DNA from: Semisulcospira habei
Taxonomy: Eukaryota > Mollusca > Gastropoda > Semisulcospiridae
Direction of reading: 5' to 3'
Assembly (NCBI GenBank): GCA_036245525.1
Contig: BTPG01000005.1
Span: 184,377,653 to 184,441,652 of the forward strand
Length of the DNA stretch: 64,000 nucleotides
In this document: in pieces, positions 61,201 to 63,446 of the stretch
How positions within the stretch are numbered: the first letter of the stretch is position 1
Layout: every line of letters begins with the position of its first letter
Position numbers and translations under genes: made by a program
Notes under the pieces: generated by a model
Databases searched by the model: none
Told to the model about the DNA's origin: nothing
Seen by the model: the letters and a program-made list of their open reading frames with translations, nothing else

Positions 61201-63312
61201 GATGGATCGACCATGATACTTCAAGGGTCGTGCCAGATTAGCTTGGCGCCATCAGGCGCCAAGCTAATCTGGCACTACTCTTAAATTATCATGGTCGATC
61301 TATCTCCTGCAAGTGGTACATATTTGTCAGGTGACATCTCCCAAATTTAGGAAATGTGGAAATGTGGGGTTAAACGGGTTAACCGCCTATGTGATGAACA
61401 AGGTCACGTAATGTTCAAATTAAATTACAGACCAGCACATTAAGAAAAAATATATCACCTGTGTAATAAAAGTGTGTAGGACTTTGGGGCCGACCGACAG
61501 CAGTGAAGAAATTGTGTGGTCACTGTGGGCTGCGCTGGAGCGGTATGTAGTGCGCATGGTGAAGTCATAGACCAGGCCTATTTCTGGCACGCTAGCCTTG
61601 AGCTGTACCTCTCTGGCGGCTGTGTTGATGGCAAGGCTCACGTTGAGATGACGCTTCATTTTGTCGCCTGACGTGAAGTACAAAACAGAACGAACACTGA
61701 AACTAAATCTTGAAAAATGTTGGCTTGTTCCTTGCGTGACCACTTAACTGTCGGGGCAAGGCGAACGATACCAAACTTCAAGAGACATAAACCCTCATGA
61801 GCCCCCGCAGTCGCGGGGGCTCATTAGGATTTATGGCTCTTGTTGGTCCTGTGTTCTTTGTGCCTAATTTTTTATATCCCATTTTCATCTGCGGCCTTCA
61901 CGCTAATGTCGGTCATTGTTCGGACGCGCAATGTGTGATCACTGGCAATGTCGGTCATTGTGCGGTCATTTCAGACGCGCAACGTGTGATCACTGGCAAT
62001 GTCGGTCATTGTGCGGTCATTTCAGACGCGCAACGTGTGATCACTGGCAATGTCGTCATTGTGCAGTCATTTCAGACGCGCAATGTGTGATCACTGGCAA
62101 TGTCGGTCATTGAGCGGTCATTTTAGACGCGCAATTTGTGATCAATGGCAATGCCAGTCATTGTGCGGTCGTTTCAGACGCGCAATGTGTGATCACTGGC
62201 AATGTCGGTCATTGTGCGGTCATTGCAGACGCGCAATGTGTGATCACTGGCCATGTCGGTCATTTCAGACGCGCAACGTATGAGCACTGGCAATGTCGGT
62301 CATTGTGCGGTCATTTCAGACGCGCAGCGTGTGATCACTGGCAGTGAAAGGGTTAAACACCTCGACAGCAACACAGACTGAATAAGGTATGAAAGAATGA
62401 GACACATTTTGAGGAAAACAATGAAAAGAAAAGGTGTGACTGCCAGTGCTAGTGCTGACAATTTAGGAAAACTGCCAAGGTAGGTAAAAGCACTGTCAGG
62501 GGAGAGAACGTTTATTTCTCATGTGCTTTGACCACCTAGATCTATCATTATTCAATAAGAATGCACAGTTTTCTCCCTTGCCATTTGAATAATCACCCTA
62601 CCCCATGATTATAAACTAAATAGCTTCGCATGCACAGTACAATTTTCCTATCCTTTTTGTGCTTTGAACAACTAGATCTAGCACCATTGGTCAAGAATGC
62701 GCAGTTCTTTCCCTTGACATTGCTTCTACCTCCCTTGGTAGTCTTTGAGAAAAATACAGTGAACATTATTTGAATAAACACCCTAATCCATGACCATAAA
62801 CCAGATGGCTTCGCGTCCGTAACACAGTAGGACCTCGGCTAACAAAATGTCATGGGGCCGACATCCTATTAACCCTTTTCATCCTGACACACCATTGCTT
62901 GAAATAAATGTCACTGTGTTACTTCAAGGGTAGCACCAGAATAGCTTGGCGCCTCAGGCGCCAAGCTATTCTGGCACTACCCTTGAACCAAATTCATTGA
63001 TTAATCTGTAATGAAGCATTTATAGGACAAAAAGCACAATTTAAAATATTTTTAAAATCTGCTTCAGGATATAATGGGTTAGGCAAAGGTCGTCGGAGGG
63101 ACGTCGTCCGCATTGGGCCAACGTGACGTCAGCCCGATAGTCTTTTGTTCACTGAGCAGTCAGGTTGAGGGCGCTCTACTTGCTGGGAAAAAAACGTCAT
63201 GAACGGCCCGGATTTACCTTGTGCTGCGCAGTCCACCTTGAAGACAACGAGCGCCCCGCCCTCCTCCTCTTGGCGAGTAAGCGTGAAGACAGCAGTGTAT
63301 TCCTGCAGGGAC
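19120..63312 (-). CDS. Large lipid-transfer/apolipoprotein-like secreted protein (3' 25 exons)
   Basis: Coding exons in transcript order: 63312-63218, 61667-61459, 59479-59283, 58243-58056, 57597-57491, 53594-53409, 53070-52954, 52246-51993, 49736-49605, 48779-48648, 47974-47831, 46379-46186, 41977-41835, 41141-40945, 38596-38419, 37782-37620, 35674-35466, 34290-34143, 29400-29235, 29044-28636, 26468-26330, 23919-23673, 21975-21816, 21434-21246, 19275-19120. Every junction preserves phase, giving 1485 residues after the partial first codon. Residues 1-950 alternate hydrophobic and charged residues in beta strands, as in the C-terminal half of apolipophorin, apoB and vitellogenin. A furin-like RRKR lies at about 328-331, VWD at about 979-1140, C8 at about 1164-1235, and a vWA-like fold at about 1264-1430. 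Family role: packaging or carrying lipid in haemolymph after secretion. The lipid-transfer N-terminus and signal peptide lie outside the window. The lipoprotein assignment rests on pattern and on the VWD, not on a database match. Clotting-type or mucin-like VWD proteins are alternatives. Confidence 0.8.
19343..19566. mobile_element. Palindromic MITE, family A2
   Basis: TTAACCCTTATCATTCGG to TGATATGGGTTAA. The core is AGCTTGGCGCCTCTAGGCGC. It lies in intron 24, just upstream of the last exon. Confidence 0.84.
19567..20310. other. Intron sequence with G-rich runs
   Basis: G-rich purine tracts at about 19882-19895 and 20010-20085. No exon or named repeat is recognised. Confidence 0.4.
20311..20466. 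mobile_element. Palindromic MITE, family A2
   Basis: Core GAATAGCTTGGCGCCTCAGG with complementary arms; the right end is AAAGGGTTAA. The left end is eroded. Confidence 0.76.
20841..21023. mobile_element. GC-rich palindromic MITE, family H
   Basis: TTAACCCTTTTGTGC to CGCACGGGGGTTAA. The long inner arms include GGCCATCGGGCC and CGGCCGCTGTTGGCCCGC, with complements around a centre near 20930. Confidence 0.83.
21085..21210. repeat. Dispersed repeat, family K, partial
   Basis: GATCATGGACGGCCGCCCTG with CACCGAGGTGATC matches the family K copies at 15470 and 23272. It lies in intron 24, immediately 3' of exon 24. Confidence 0.6.
21246..21434 (-). CDS. Lipoprotein-like gene, exon 24
   Basis: Acceptor TTGCTTTTTTCAG, donor GAG/GTGGGT; 63 codons, phase 0 at both ends. 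Contains [20 protein letters not shown] and [13 protein letters not shown], then a Cys pair in V-L-C-K-N-C. It forms the late beta-alpha part of a vWA-like fold. Confidence 0.85.
21816..21975 (-). CDS. Lipoprotein-like gene, exon 23
   Basis: Acceptor TATCTGCAG, donor CAG/GTTAGT. Includes [20 protein letters not shown] and LLVVIVDDQ. The latter corresponds to the hydrophobic strand ending in acidic residues (V-x-V-x-D-x) of vWA domains. Confidence 0.85.
22055..22245. mobile_element. Foldback/Penelope-like terminus, half copy
   Basis: Only one arm is present: TAAGTAGCGGCTGATCTC through CTCCGTTGGGTAC, followed by the one-sided tail CACGCTTGGCAGTCACCG. No clear target duplication was found. Confidence 0.75.
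22254..22467. mobile_element. Palindromic MITE, family A3
   Basis: TTAACTCATTATACCCCAG to GGGGTAGAATGAGTTAA. The core arms GATAGTTCAAGAGTGATGCC meet at GGCGCCTATTGGCGCC. Confidence 0.87.
22700..22873. repeat. Poly-C, (CA)n and poly-A tracts
   Basis: C runs at about 22717-22730 and 22831-22846, a short (CA)n, and a 26-base A run. Homopolymer lengths may be unreliable. Confidence 0.9.
23080..23130. repeat. Short hairpin
   Basis: AGGTGTAGGTTGTTGCTACC faces CGCAACAACCTACACCTC. Origin unknown. Confidence 0.7.
23153..23262. mobile_element. Hairpin MITE, family C
   Basis: TTAACTCATTCACTGCC at the left. The hairpin stem is ATGAGCCCCCCGCAG with its complement; it ends GATCTATGTCTCTTGC. Confidence 0.8.
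23272..23460. repeat. Dispersed repeat, family K
   Basis: Nearly identical to 15470-15655, with an added poly-G run at 23406-23422. Confidence 0.78.
23673..23919 (-). CDS. Lipoprotein-like gene, exon 22
   Basis: Acceptor ATCATTTACAG, donor GA/GTAAGT. A Cys-rich start ([11 protein letters not shown]) leads to a vWA-like opening, [16 protein letters not shown], then [15 protein letters not shown]. The usual D-x-S-x-S metal site is not kept: the equivalent stretch reads G-L-A-Q-S. Confidence 0.86.
24095..26116 (-). mobile_element. CR1/jockey-like LINE, 5'-truncated, frameshifted
   Basis: The upstream frame 26116-25097 holds RT motifs: [57 protein letters not shown] and a terminal YADD. The downstream frame 25027-24161 carries [31 protein letters not shown] and the thumb region. 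A frame break near 25060-25097 separates the two. The tail is GCGCATTATAAATACCG with (ATT)n at about 24095-24112. It lies in intron 21, in the sense direction of the host gene. It is probably inactive because of the break and the missing endonuclease. Confidence 0.88.
26330..26468 (-). CDS. Lipoprotein-like gene, exon 21 (C8 domain)
   Basis: Acceptor TTTTTGCAG, donor G/GTTTGT; phases match both neighbours. It encodes [19 protein letters not shown], then [14 protein letters not shown]. The cysteine spacing continues the C8 domain begun in exon 20. Confidence 0.86.
26780..28330. other. Unassigned intron segment, possible solo-LTR-like sequence
   Basis: About 1.5 kb unlike its surroundings. It begins near TGTAGCGCACCGGAAACACC, contains a TATA-like AATATAAAAGACGG at about 27621 and poly-G tracts at about 27400-27475, and later has AATAAATG-type sequence. 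No coding potential and no matching ends were found, so any LTR identity is conjecture. Confidence 0.3.
28511..28578. repeat. Long perfect hairpin
   Basis: Arms CATATCGATCTGGAGTCGC and complement meet at TTGGCGTATGCCAA. It sits in intron 20, about 60 bases from exon 20. Confidence 0.82.
28636..29044 (-). CDS. Lipoprotein-like gene, exon 20 (VWD end, C8 start)
   Basis: The largest exon seen, 409 bp; acceptor TTTACTCACAG, donor CAT/GTAAGT. Encodes [20 protein letters not shown] and then [18 protein letters not shown], the G-L-L-G-x-x-x-x-x-x-x-D-D-F closing motif of VWD domains. This is followed by [14 protein letters not shown], the first part of C8. The reading frame runs into the intron up to a chance stop. 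Confidence 0.9.
29118..29190. mobile_element. Hairpin MITE, family D
   Basis: Stem CATCCGGATACTCGGCTTTA with complement; the right end is CTGGAATGAGTTAA. It is inserted in the short intron between exons 19 and 20. Confidence 0.75.
29235..29400 (-). CDS. Lipoprotein-like gene, exon 19 (VWD)
   Basis: Acceptor GACTTGTTCCAG, donor CAG/GTCAGG; two bases, 54 codons and two bases, matching its neighbours. Encodes [20 protein letters not shown] and [10 protein letters not shown]. The cysteine followed by Y-L-L-A-x-D is the second conserved block of VWD domains. Confidence 0.88.
29515..29562. repeat. (AAT)n microsatellite
   Basis: About 16 uninterrupted AAT triplets. Confidence 0.97.
29795..29975. 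repeat. T-rich low-complexity tract
   Basis: ATT and T(n)G runs, followed by poly-T. No signal is recognised. Confidence 0.9.
29981..30177. mobile_element. Palindromic MITE, family A
   Basis: TTAACCCTTTTAGCCCC to GGGGCTAAAAGGGTTAA; the centre of the palindrome is shortened. The flank to 30234 is repeated at 33631-33681. Confidence 0.84.
30239..30530 (+). mobile_element. CR1-like LINE 3' fragment
   Basis: Matches the 3' end of the 24095-26116 element, including CCACCTGGAACACTCTCCC and the GCGCATTATAAATACCG tail. Confidence 0.82.
30443..30770. repeat. Tandem duplication, about 163-bp unit
   Basis: GTTGTGAGTGCGCGCTTAGA through CTCGTCCCCTCGCA occurs twice in succession, and its junction is directly against the next LINE. 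Confidence 0.88.
30771..33464 (+). mobile_element. Non-LTR retrotransposon with intact 703-codon RT frame, 5'-truncated
   Basis: It starts inside an endonuclease domain (30775-31335) with [18 protein letters not shown] and [12 protein letters not shown], ending in a T-D-H-R-L-V motif. After a frame change at about 31335, frame 31353-33464 holds the [53 protein letters not shown] and [11 protein letters not shown]. The C terminus carries a zinc-finger-like [21 protein letters not shown]. It is younger than the other LINEs, judged by the length of the open frame. It lies antisense to the host gene, in intron 18. It is likely immobile because the 5' end is missing. Confidence 0.9.
33495..33630. 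mobile_element. Palindromic MITE, family A, right after LINE
   Basis: GCAGGAGATGGCTTGACC to GGGGCTAAAAGGGTTAA, with a rearranged centre. Its right flank duplicates 30178-30234. Confidence 0.78.
33727..33752. repeat. Poly-C tract
   Basis: C run interrupted by single A. Confidence 0.9.
33998..34055. repeat. (CA)n and poly-A tract
   Basis: A short CA run followed by about 40 A residues. Confidence 0.92.
34143..34290 (-). CDS. Lipoprotein-like gene, exon 18 (VWD start)
   Basis: Donor ACAG/GTCAGT is clear. The acceptor GGTTTCACTAG is the best of several and gives phase 0. Contains [20 protein letters not shown], the typical opening strand of VWD (I-x-T-F-D-G). The preceding stretch is basic. 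Confidence 0.82.
34671..35318. repeat. (TG)n microsatellite complex, about 650 bp
   Basis: Long TG runs broken by TGTC, TGCG and TATC variants. All open frames on both strands here are Cys-Val or Thr-His artefacts. Confidence 0.97.
35326..35452. mobile_element. Half copy of family A MITE
   Basis: CACCAAGCTAATCTGGC through TTCGATCCACCTG, ending CATGGGTTAA. The left arm has been replaced by the TG array. Confidence 0.68.
35466..35674 (-). CDS. Lipoprotein-like gene, exon 17
   Basis: Acceptor GAATGATCAG, donor CTG/GTACGA; two bases then 69 codons. Contains [20 protein letters not shown] and [18 protein letters not shown]. Last exon before the VWD. Confidence 0.85.
35700..36110. other. Intron sequence
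   Basis: No exon, array or hairpin recognised. Confidence 0.35.
36121..36300. mobile_element. Palindromic repeat, family I
   Basis: ATAGGTCAAAATTGCAC and GTGCAATTTTTACCTATT are the outer arms, with GCATGTTTGTCCGGG inside. A second copy is at 47990-48183. Confidence 0.75.
36379..36425 (-). mobile_element. SINE tail remnant
   Basis: (AGTT)n followed by GGGTTTAACGCCGAGCAGGC, the reverse complement of the insert at 12085. Confidence 0.6.
36426..37068. other. Intron sequence with short C and A runs
   Basis: A poly-C/(AAAT)n tract at about 36714-36760. Nothing else is recognised. Confidence 0.35.
37069..37283. mobile_element. Palindromic MITE, family A3
   Basis: TTAACTCATTCTACCCC to GGGGTAGAATGAGTTAA. 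Nearly identical to 22254-22467. Confidence 0.88.
37280..37496. mobile_element. Hairpin MITE, family C, adjoining
   Basis: Shares the TTAA with the previous element. The hairpin TCTCATGAGCCTCCGC lies at about 37401-37446, and the right end is GTTAAGGGGTTG. Confidence 0.7.
37493..37560. mobile_element. Hairpin MITE, family D
   Basis: CACATTCGAGACCTGC to GCACGTCTCGAATGAGG. It is the third element in a continuous MITE cluster. Confidence 0.72.
37620..37782 (-). CDS. Lipoprotein-like gene, exon 16
   Basis: Acceptor TGTTTTTCAG, donor GCAG/GTATCT; 54 codons plus one base. Contains [20 protein letters not shown] and [20 protein letters not shown]. It looks amphipathic and helical rather than stranded. 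Confidence 0.86.
38155..38368. mobile_element. Palindromic MITE, family A
   Basis: TTAACCCTTTCAGCCCC to GGGGCTAGCAGGGTTAA. The arms read GTACCAGATGAACTTGGCGC, a sequence variant shared by both arms. Confidence 0.88.
38419..38596 (-). CDS. Lipoprotein-like gene, exon 15
   Basis: Acceptor CATTCACCTCAG, donor CTG/GTATGG; one base plus 59 codons. Encodes [20 protein letters not shown] and [20 protein letters not shown]. Confidence 0.87.
38759..38811. repeat. Poly-C/A low-complexity tract
   Basis: C runs with single T or G residues, then an A run. Confidence 0.9.
38830..39039. mobile_element. Palindromic MITE, family A
   Basis: CCCTTTTAGCCTCG to GGGGCTACAAGGGTTA, with the typical arms and centre. 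Confidence 0.84.
39057..39150. repeat. Family E palindromic repeat, long variant
   Basis: GGTCTGTAACTGTGC and GGTCCAGCATTACAGACC arms, with an inner TTTGGACC. Confidence 0.62.
39659..40164. mobile_element. DNA-transposon-like MITE, family J, about 505 bp
   Basis: Terminal inverted repeats AAGGCCCCGCCACACTTGCC and, at the right, GGCATGTGTGGCGGGGCCTT. The interior is rich in GATCCGAT/ATCGG motifs. No transposase frame was found. Confidence 0.8.
40262..40367. mobile_element. Hairpin MITE, family C
   Basis: ATAGATCCTCATGAGCCCC, a C run, then GCGGGGGCTCATGAGGATC. Confidence 0.8.
40375..40885 (-). mobile_element. CR1-like LINE 3' fragment
   Basis: - strand sequence ends in GCGCATTATAAATACCG and (ATT)n near 40375-40400. 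It encodes degraded RT C-terminal sequence such as [19 protein letters not shown] in a shifted frame. It ends about 60 bases from exon 14. Confidence 0.8.
40945..41141 (-). CDS. Lipoprotein-like gene, exon 14
   Basis: Acceptor CTTTTTACAG. The donor CAG/GTTTTG gives the two leftover bases that exon 15 requires. Contains [20 protein letters not shown] and [25 protein letters not shown] donor 18 bases upstream would break phase, so it was not used. Confidence 0.82.
41240..41472. mobile_element. TTAA-bounded family C MITE, unexpanded copy
   Basis: TTAACACCTGAACTGCCGG to GGCAGCCAAGGGGTTAA. It holds the hairpin, then one copy of GTCCTGTGTCTTTCGTGCCC and one of CGGTCAGAGTGCAGTGG. It is the reference form for the expanded copies at 46884 and 61744. 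Confidence 0.83.
41575..41662. mobile_element. Half copy of family A MITE
   Basis: ATAGGCGCCAAGCTATTCTG through ATCATGGTCGATCCGTATC. Confidence 0.65.
41729..41788. repeat. Family E palindromic repeat
   Basis: GCTGGTCTGTGATTTTGAAC with its complement around GGCCGAGGGCC. Confidence 0.78.
41835..41977 (-). CDS. Lipoprotein-like gene, exon 13
   Basis: Acceptor GATTTACAG, donor AAA/GTGAGA; two bases plus 47 codons. Contains [20 protein letters not shown] and [20 protein letters not shown], a strong alternating strand pattern with an N-S-T glycosylation motif. Confidence 0.87.
41982..42119. repeat. (AATC/AATG)n microsatellite
   Basis: CAATCAATGAATCAGT-type tetranucleotide array, directly before exon 13's acceptor on the gene strand. 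Confidence 0.92.
42120..42325. mobile_element. Palindromic MITE, family A3
   Basis: CTGCCCCAGGACCGG to GGGTCTGAATGAGTTAA. The arms include GGTGCCAGAATAGCTTGGCG. Confidence 0.82.
42326..45571. repeat. Minisatellite, 54-bp unit, about 60 copies
   Basis: Unit pieces GTGACCAACTAATGCAGCCG, GAGGCCACATGCTG and GTTACGTAGCACTAT recur every 54 bases. Variants: C or T in GCTGYGTTACG, TATG or TGTG, GCAAC or GCCAC, GGAGCC or GCAGCC. A distinctive run of variants at about 42841 recurs at about 43813, exactly 18 units later. No frame crosses the array. Confidence 0.97.
45585..46030 (-). mobile_element. CR1-like LINE 3' fragment
   Basis: - strand encodes [20 protein letters not shown] and [10 protein letters not shown], with a tail GCGCTTAATAAATCTCC and (ATT)n at 45585-45625. 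Its frame runs by chance into exon 12's frame. Confidence 0.82.
46186..46379 (-). CDS. Lipoprotein-like gene, exon 12
   Basis: Acceptor CTGACCTTCAG, donor AACG/GTAAGT; one base, 64 codons and one base. Contains [20 protein letters not shown] and [20 protein letters not shown]. Confidence 0.88.
46398..46464. repeat. (AAT)n microsatellite
   Basis: About 22 AAT triplets. Confidence 0.97.
46563..46889. mobile_element. Short foldback element with 15-bp target duplication
   Basis: Inverted arms of the 9865/17761 family; the one-sided tail (CACGCTTGGCAGTCACC) is on the right here. ATTAATCCCTTAACT flanks it at 46563-46577 and 46875-46889. It inserted at the TTAA edge of the next MITE. Confidence 0.87.
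46884..47826. mobile_element. TTAA-bounded family C MITE carrying a 60-bp minisatellite
   Basis: TTAACTGCCAGG to GGCAGCAAAAAGGGTTAA, with the hairpin at about 46938-46969. The single GTCCTGTGTTCTT segment of the reference copy (41240) has become about 13 tandem units over about 46983-47740. The right TTAA lies at intron positions +5 to +8 of exon 11's donor. Confidence 0.87.
46983..47740. repeat. Minisatellite, 57-60-bp unit
   Basis: GTTAGCCCTGTGTTCTTTGT, GTCTGGTCCCGTTTCATGAG and TTACGTCTCTT recur about 13 times; units differ by a missing CCA or CCC near the middle. Confidence 0.95.
47831..47974 (-). CDS. Lipoprotein-like gene, exon 11
   Basis: Acceptor GTCTGTTGCTAG, donor ACAG/GTAATT. Contains [20 protein letters not shown] and WTLVEFAKH, including an N-F-T glycosylation motif. 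The intron begins GTAATTAACCC, i.e. four bases before a MITE end. Confidence 0.87.
47990..48183. mobile_element. Palindromic repeat, family I
   Basis: ATGATTTCCGAGAACCAG and TTTCTGATTTCCGACAATC outer arms; the centre CATGCGATATCGCATG is a perfect palindrome. A poly-A run interrupts the left arm. Confidence 0.8.
48378..48550. mobile_element. Family G repeat, copy inside duplicated segment
   Basis: Inverted arms CACCTGTCATTAAAGACCAT and complement around GGTTAGGGTTAG motifs. It is flanked by sequence with an apparent short frame that also recurs in the family G copy at 15280; it is therefore treated as repeat, not exon. Confidence 0.75.
48648..48779 (-). CDS. Lipoprotein-like gene, exon 10 (duplicate of exon 9)
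   Basis: Acceptor TTTGTGTACAG, donor AGG/GTAAGC; one base, 43 codons and two bases. Contains [20 protein letters not shown] and [20 protein letters not shown]. Nearly identical in length and sequence to exon 9. The N-G-T motif is present only here. Confidence 0.85.
49229..49500. mobile_element. Family G repeat with expanded telomere-like units
   Basis: The same arms as 48378, with about six copies of a 25-bp unit GGCTACAGCCAGGGTTAGGG between them. Confidence 0.8.
49605..49736 (-). CDS. Lipoprotein-like gene, exon 9
   Basis: Acceptor TTTGTGTACAG, donor AGA/GTAAGC. Contains [20 protein letters not shown] and [20 protein letters not shown]. Same phase and length (132 bp) as exon 10, so duplication left the frame intact. 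Confidence 0.85.
50242..51288. mobile_element. piggyBac-like deletion derivative, 1047 bp
   Basis: TTAA at both ends, then perfect 17-bp terminal inverted repeats CTCTTACCAGTTCGCTC. It contains a short acidic frame on the - strand (50995-50864). TTAA target choice is the defining trait of piggyBac transposons. The interior lacks a catalytic domain, so it would need a transposase supplied elsewhere. Confidence 0.83.
50864..50995 (-). pseudogene. Short Ser/Glu-rich frame, possible transposase N-terminus
   Basis: 43 codons: [20 protein letters not shown], later [12 protein letters not shown], then TGA. Acidic, serine-rich N-termini are usual in piggyBac transposases, and its position inside the element supports that reading. 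Similarity was not tested. Confidence 0.45.
51289..51427. other. Intron sequence
   Basis: Includes a short (ATG)n run near 51308; nothing else is recognised. Confidence 0.35.
51428..51507. repeat. (CA)n microsatellite
   Basis: About 40 uninterrupted CA dinucleotides. Confidence 0.98.
51752..51922. mobile_element. Palindromic MITE, family A2/A3
   Basis: CAGAATAGCTTGGCGCTTGC with complementary arm; right end CTGAAGGGGGTT. Ends are eroded. Confidence 0.74.
51993..52246 (-). CDS. Lipoprotein-like gene, exon 8
   Basis: Acceptor TCTTTATCACAG, donor CTCAA/GTGGGT; 84 codons and two bases. Starts [10 protein letters not shown], then a low-complexity linker (GSSPPVPPP, with two D-G-A-type repeats), then [18 protein letters not shown], which resumes the strand pattern. 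Confidence 0.86.
52389..52439. repeat. Family E short palindromic repeat
   Basis: GGACTGTGATTTTGGACC and the complementary AAAATCACAGACC arm. Confidence 0.75.
52893..52935. repeat. Poly-A tract
   Basis: About 42 A residues, close to exon 7's donor. Confidence 0.95.
52954..53070 (-). CDS. Lipoprotein-like gene, exon 7 (RRKR site)
   Basis: Acceptor CTTTCTGCAG, donor ACC/GTGAGT; exactly 39 codons. Starts [20 protein letters not shown], an R-x-K-R furin consensus followed by an amphipathic helix, then [12 protein letters not shown]. Apolipophorins and related precursors are known to be cut by furin; whether this site is used is inference. Confidence 0.86.
53110..53235. mobile_element. Palindromic MITE, family A, eroded ends
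   Basis: Core GCCAGATTAGCTTGGCGCC with TGTA loop and complement. Confidence 0.78.
53409..53594 (-). CDS. Lipoprotein-like gene, exon 6
   Basis: Acceptor TTGGTTTTCAG; donor CAG/GTCATG chosen because it gives phase 0. 62 codons including [20 protein letters not shown] and [20 protein letters not shown], with an N-K-S glycosylation motif. Confidence 0.82.
53680..54738. repeat. Minisatellite, 37-bp unit, about 28 copies
   Basis: CAAACTAACACGGGTCATTA and ATAGTAAACAGACACT recur. Variants: CTCC, CTAC or CTAA before AAAC, and AAACAG or AAATAG. The right-hand half is almost perfectly uniform. Confidence 0.97.
55023..55147. mobile_element. Family C MITE with tandem double hairpin
   Basis: Two consecutive CCTCATGAGCCCCCGCAT hairpins, loops TTGC and TAAC, between one left and one right flank. 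Confidence 0.83.
55217..56840 (-). mobile_element. tRNA-type SINE tail/body split by a 1.3-kb insertion
   Basis: 55217-55301 is the (TTA)n tail side (complement of GGCGCATTTCTCATATTTAT). 56625-56840 is the body (CACGCTCACGTGAATCACGC, GGCAAGCTCAAGCGAGCTAC). The tRNA-like head is missing. Confidence 0.78.
55302..56624. mobile_element. Candidate solo LTR inserted in SINE
   Basis: Starts TGTGATGAAGCTCTATGC and ends near TTATATTATAACA, i.e. TGT...ACA. An AT-rich sequence close to the left flank (ATATTTATA) reappears at the right (ATATTATA). A TATA-like TATATTGTATAAAAG lies about 150 bases from the right end. No coding frame. Exact ends are uncertain. Confidence 0.45.
57049..57130. mobile_element. 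Hairpin MITE, family D
   Basis: AACTCATTCGCGACGGGCGG with complement CTCGCCTCGAATGTGTTA; inner stem ATTCGGATACGCGGC. Confidence 0.78.
57491..57597 (-). CDS. Lipoprotein-like gene, exon 5
   Basis: Acceptor GACCACCAACAG, donor CTG/GTATAT; two bases plus 35 codons. Contains [20 protein letters not shown] and [13 protein letters not shown], with three N-x-S/T motifs. Confidence 0.85.
57895..58047. mobile_element. Palindromic MITE, family A variant
   Basis: ATTTCAAGGGTAGTACCAG with complement around GGCGCC. One arm is shortened. Confidence 0.7.
58056..58243 (-). CDS. Lipoprotein-like gene, exon 4
   Basis: Acceptor CCTTTTCCCTAG, donor CCCG/GTGGGT; one base, 62 codons and one base. Contains [20 protein letters not shown] and [11 protein letters not shown]. 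Confidence 0.87.
58313..58527. mobile_element. Palindromic MITE, family A
   Basis: TTAACCCATTAAGCCC to GGGGCTAACAGGGTTAA; well-kept arms. Confidence 0.87.
58470..58695. repeat. Tandem duplication of MITE end and flank, about 112-bp unit
   Basis: GTTAGGCAACACCTCCAAA through ACAAATGTTACAATGACCC occurs twice, with small differences. Confidence 0.85.
58809..58963. repeat. Near-perfect palindrome with polymerase III A-box-like motif
   Basis: Arms of about 75 bp meet at CAAGACAACGTTGTCTTG (about 58890). The right arm contains GGTGGCGCAGTGGATTTGC, matching the A box of the SINE heads. No B box is seen. Confidence 0.82.
59283..59479 (-). CDS. Lipoprotein-like gene, exon 3
   Basis: Acceptor TTCCGTCCTAATAG, donor TACTG/GTAAGT; 65 codons and two bases. 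Contains [20 protein letters not shown] and [19 protein letters not shown]. Confidence 0.86.
59509..59712. mobile_element. Palindromic MITE, family A
   Basis: TTAACCGGACGCATTACAGC to GAGGCTAAATGGGTCAA; arms with GGGTAGTACCAGATTATC. Confidence 0.82.
59893..61116. mobile_element. Family F palindromic MITE carrying a 27/93-bp minisatellite
   Basis: TTAACCCTTTGGCTGTCGG and GTCGCGATGATACCTGC at the left are mirrored by ATTATCGCGACGAAAACCGC and CCGACAGCCAAAGGGTTAA at the right. The centre has grown into about 1.13 kb of tandem units. Confidence 0.92.
59937..61078. repeat. Minisatellite, 27-bp unit with 93-bp higher-order unit
   Basis: AGGAATAACAACACCCTGAC plus ATCCTGC is the base unit. From about 60601 a composite of 27+27+27+12 bases (with CAATCTGACATCATGC variants) repeats five times. 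- strand frames read C-C-Y-S-C-R-M-S-G repeats and are artefacts. Confidence 0.96.
61170..61382. mobile_element. Palindromic MITE, family A
   Basis: Left TTTAGCCCCGACGC, right GTGGGGTTAAACGGGTTAA; arms GATTAGCTTGGCGCCATCAG. Confidence 0.83.
61459..61667 (-). CDS. Lipoprotein-like gene, exon 2
   Basis: Acceptor ACTTCACGTCAG, donor CAG/GTGATA; two bases plus 69 codons. Contains [20 protein letters not shown] and [19 protein letters not shown], clear alternating strands. Confidence 0.88.
61744..62356. mobile_element. TTAA-bounded family C MITE carrying a 51-bp minisatellite
   Basis: TTAACTGTCGGGGC to GGCAGTGAAAGGGTTAA; hairpin at about 61795-61829. The 3' segment CGGTCATTGTGCGG, single in the 41240 copy, is repeated about eight times. 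Confidence 0.88.
61905..62345. repeat. Minisatellite, 51-bp unit, about 8 copies
   Basis: GTCGGTCATTGTGCGGTCAT, TTCAGACGCGCAATGTG and ATCACTGGCAAT recur; two units are shortened. Confidence 0.94.
62357..62868. other. Intron sequence with a diverged internal duplication
   Basis: ATGCACAGTTTTCTCCCTTG at 62560 and ATGCGCAGTTCTTTCCCTTG at 62696 belong to two related stretches of about 130 bp. No exon is seen. Confidence 0.45.
62869..63082. mobile_element. Palindromic MITE, family A2
   Basis: TTAACCCTTTTCATCCTG to GATATAATGGGTTA; core TAGCTTGGCGCCTCAGGCGC. Confidence 0.84.
63218..63312 (-). CDS. Lipoprotein-like gene, exon 1 in window
   Basis: Acceptor GACTATTTTCAG, donor CAAG/GTAAAT; one base, 31 codons and one base. 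Contains [19 protein letters not shown] and [11 protein letters not shown]. Earlier exons are beyond the window. Confidence 0.85.
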
Positions 63313-63446
63313 CTGAAAATAGTCAGGCATCCAGTCAACAAACACACGCCAGGGCCCCCCAAAAATGTCATGCACGATTAGTAGGCAGATCATAGAAGTT
63401 CATAATTTTATTTCTTTTCACTGACACTAGGGCGATATTAGACAGG

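Noticed and set aside
61797..62347. Overlapping frames with repeated V-I-T-G-N-V-G-H
   Set aside because: By-product of the 51-bp array inside a MITE.
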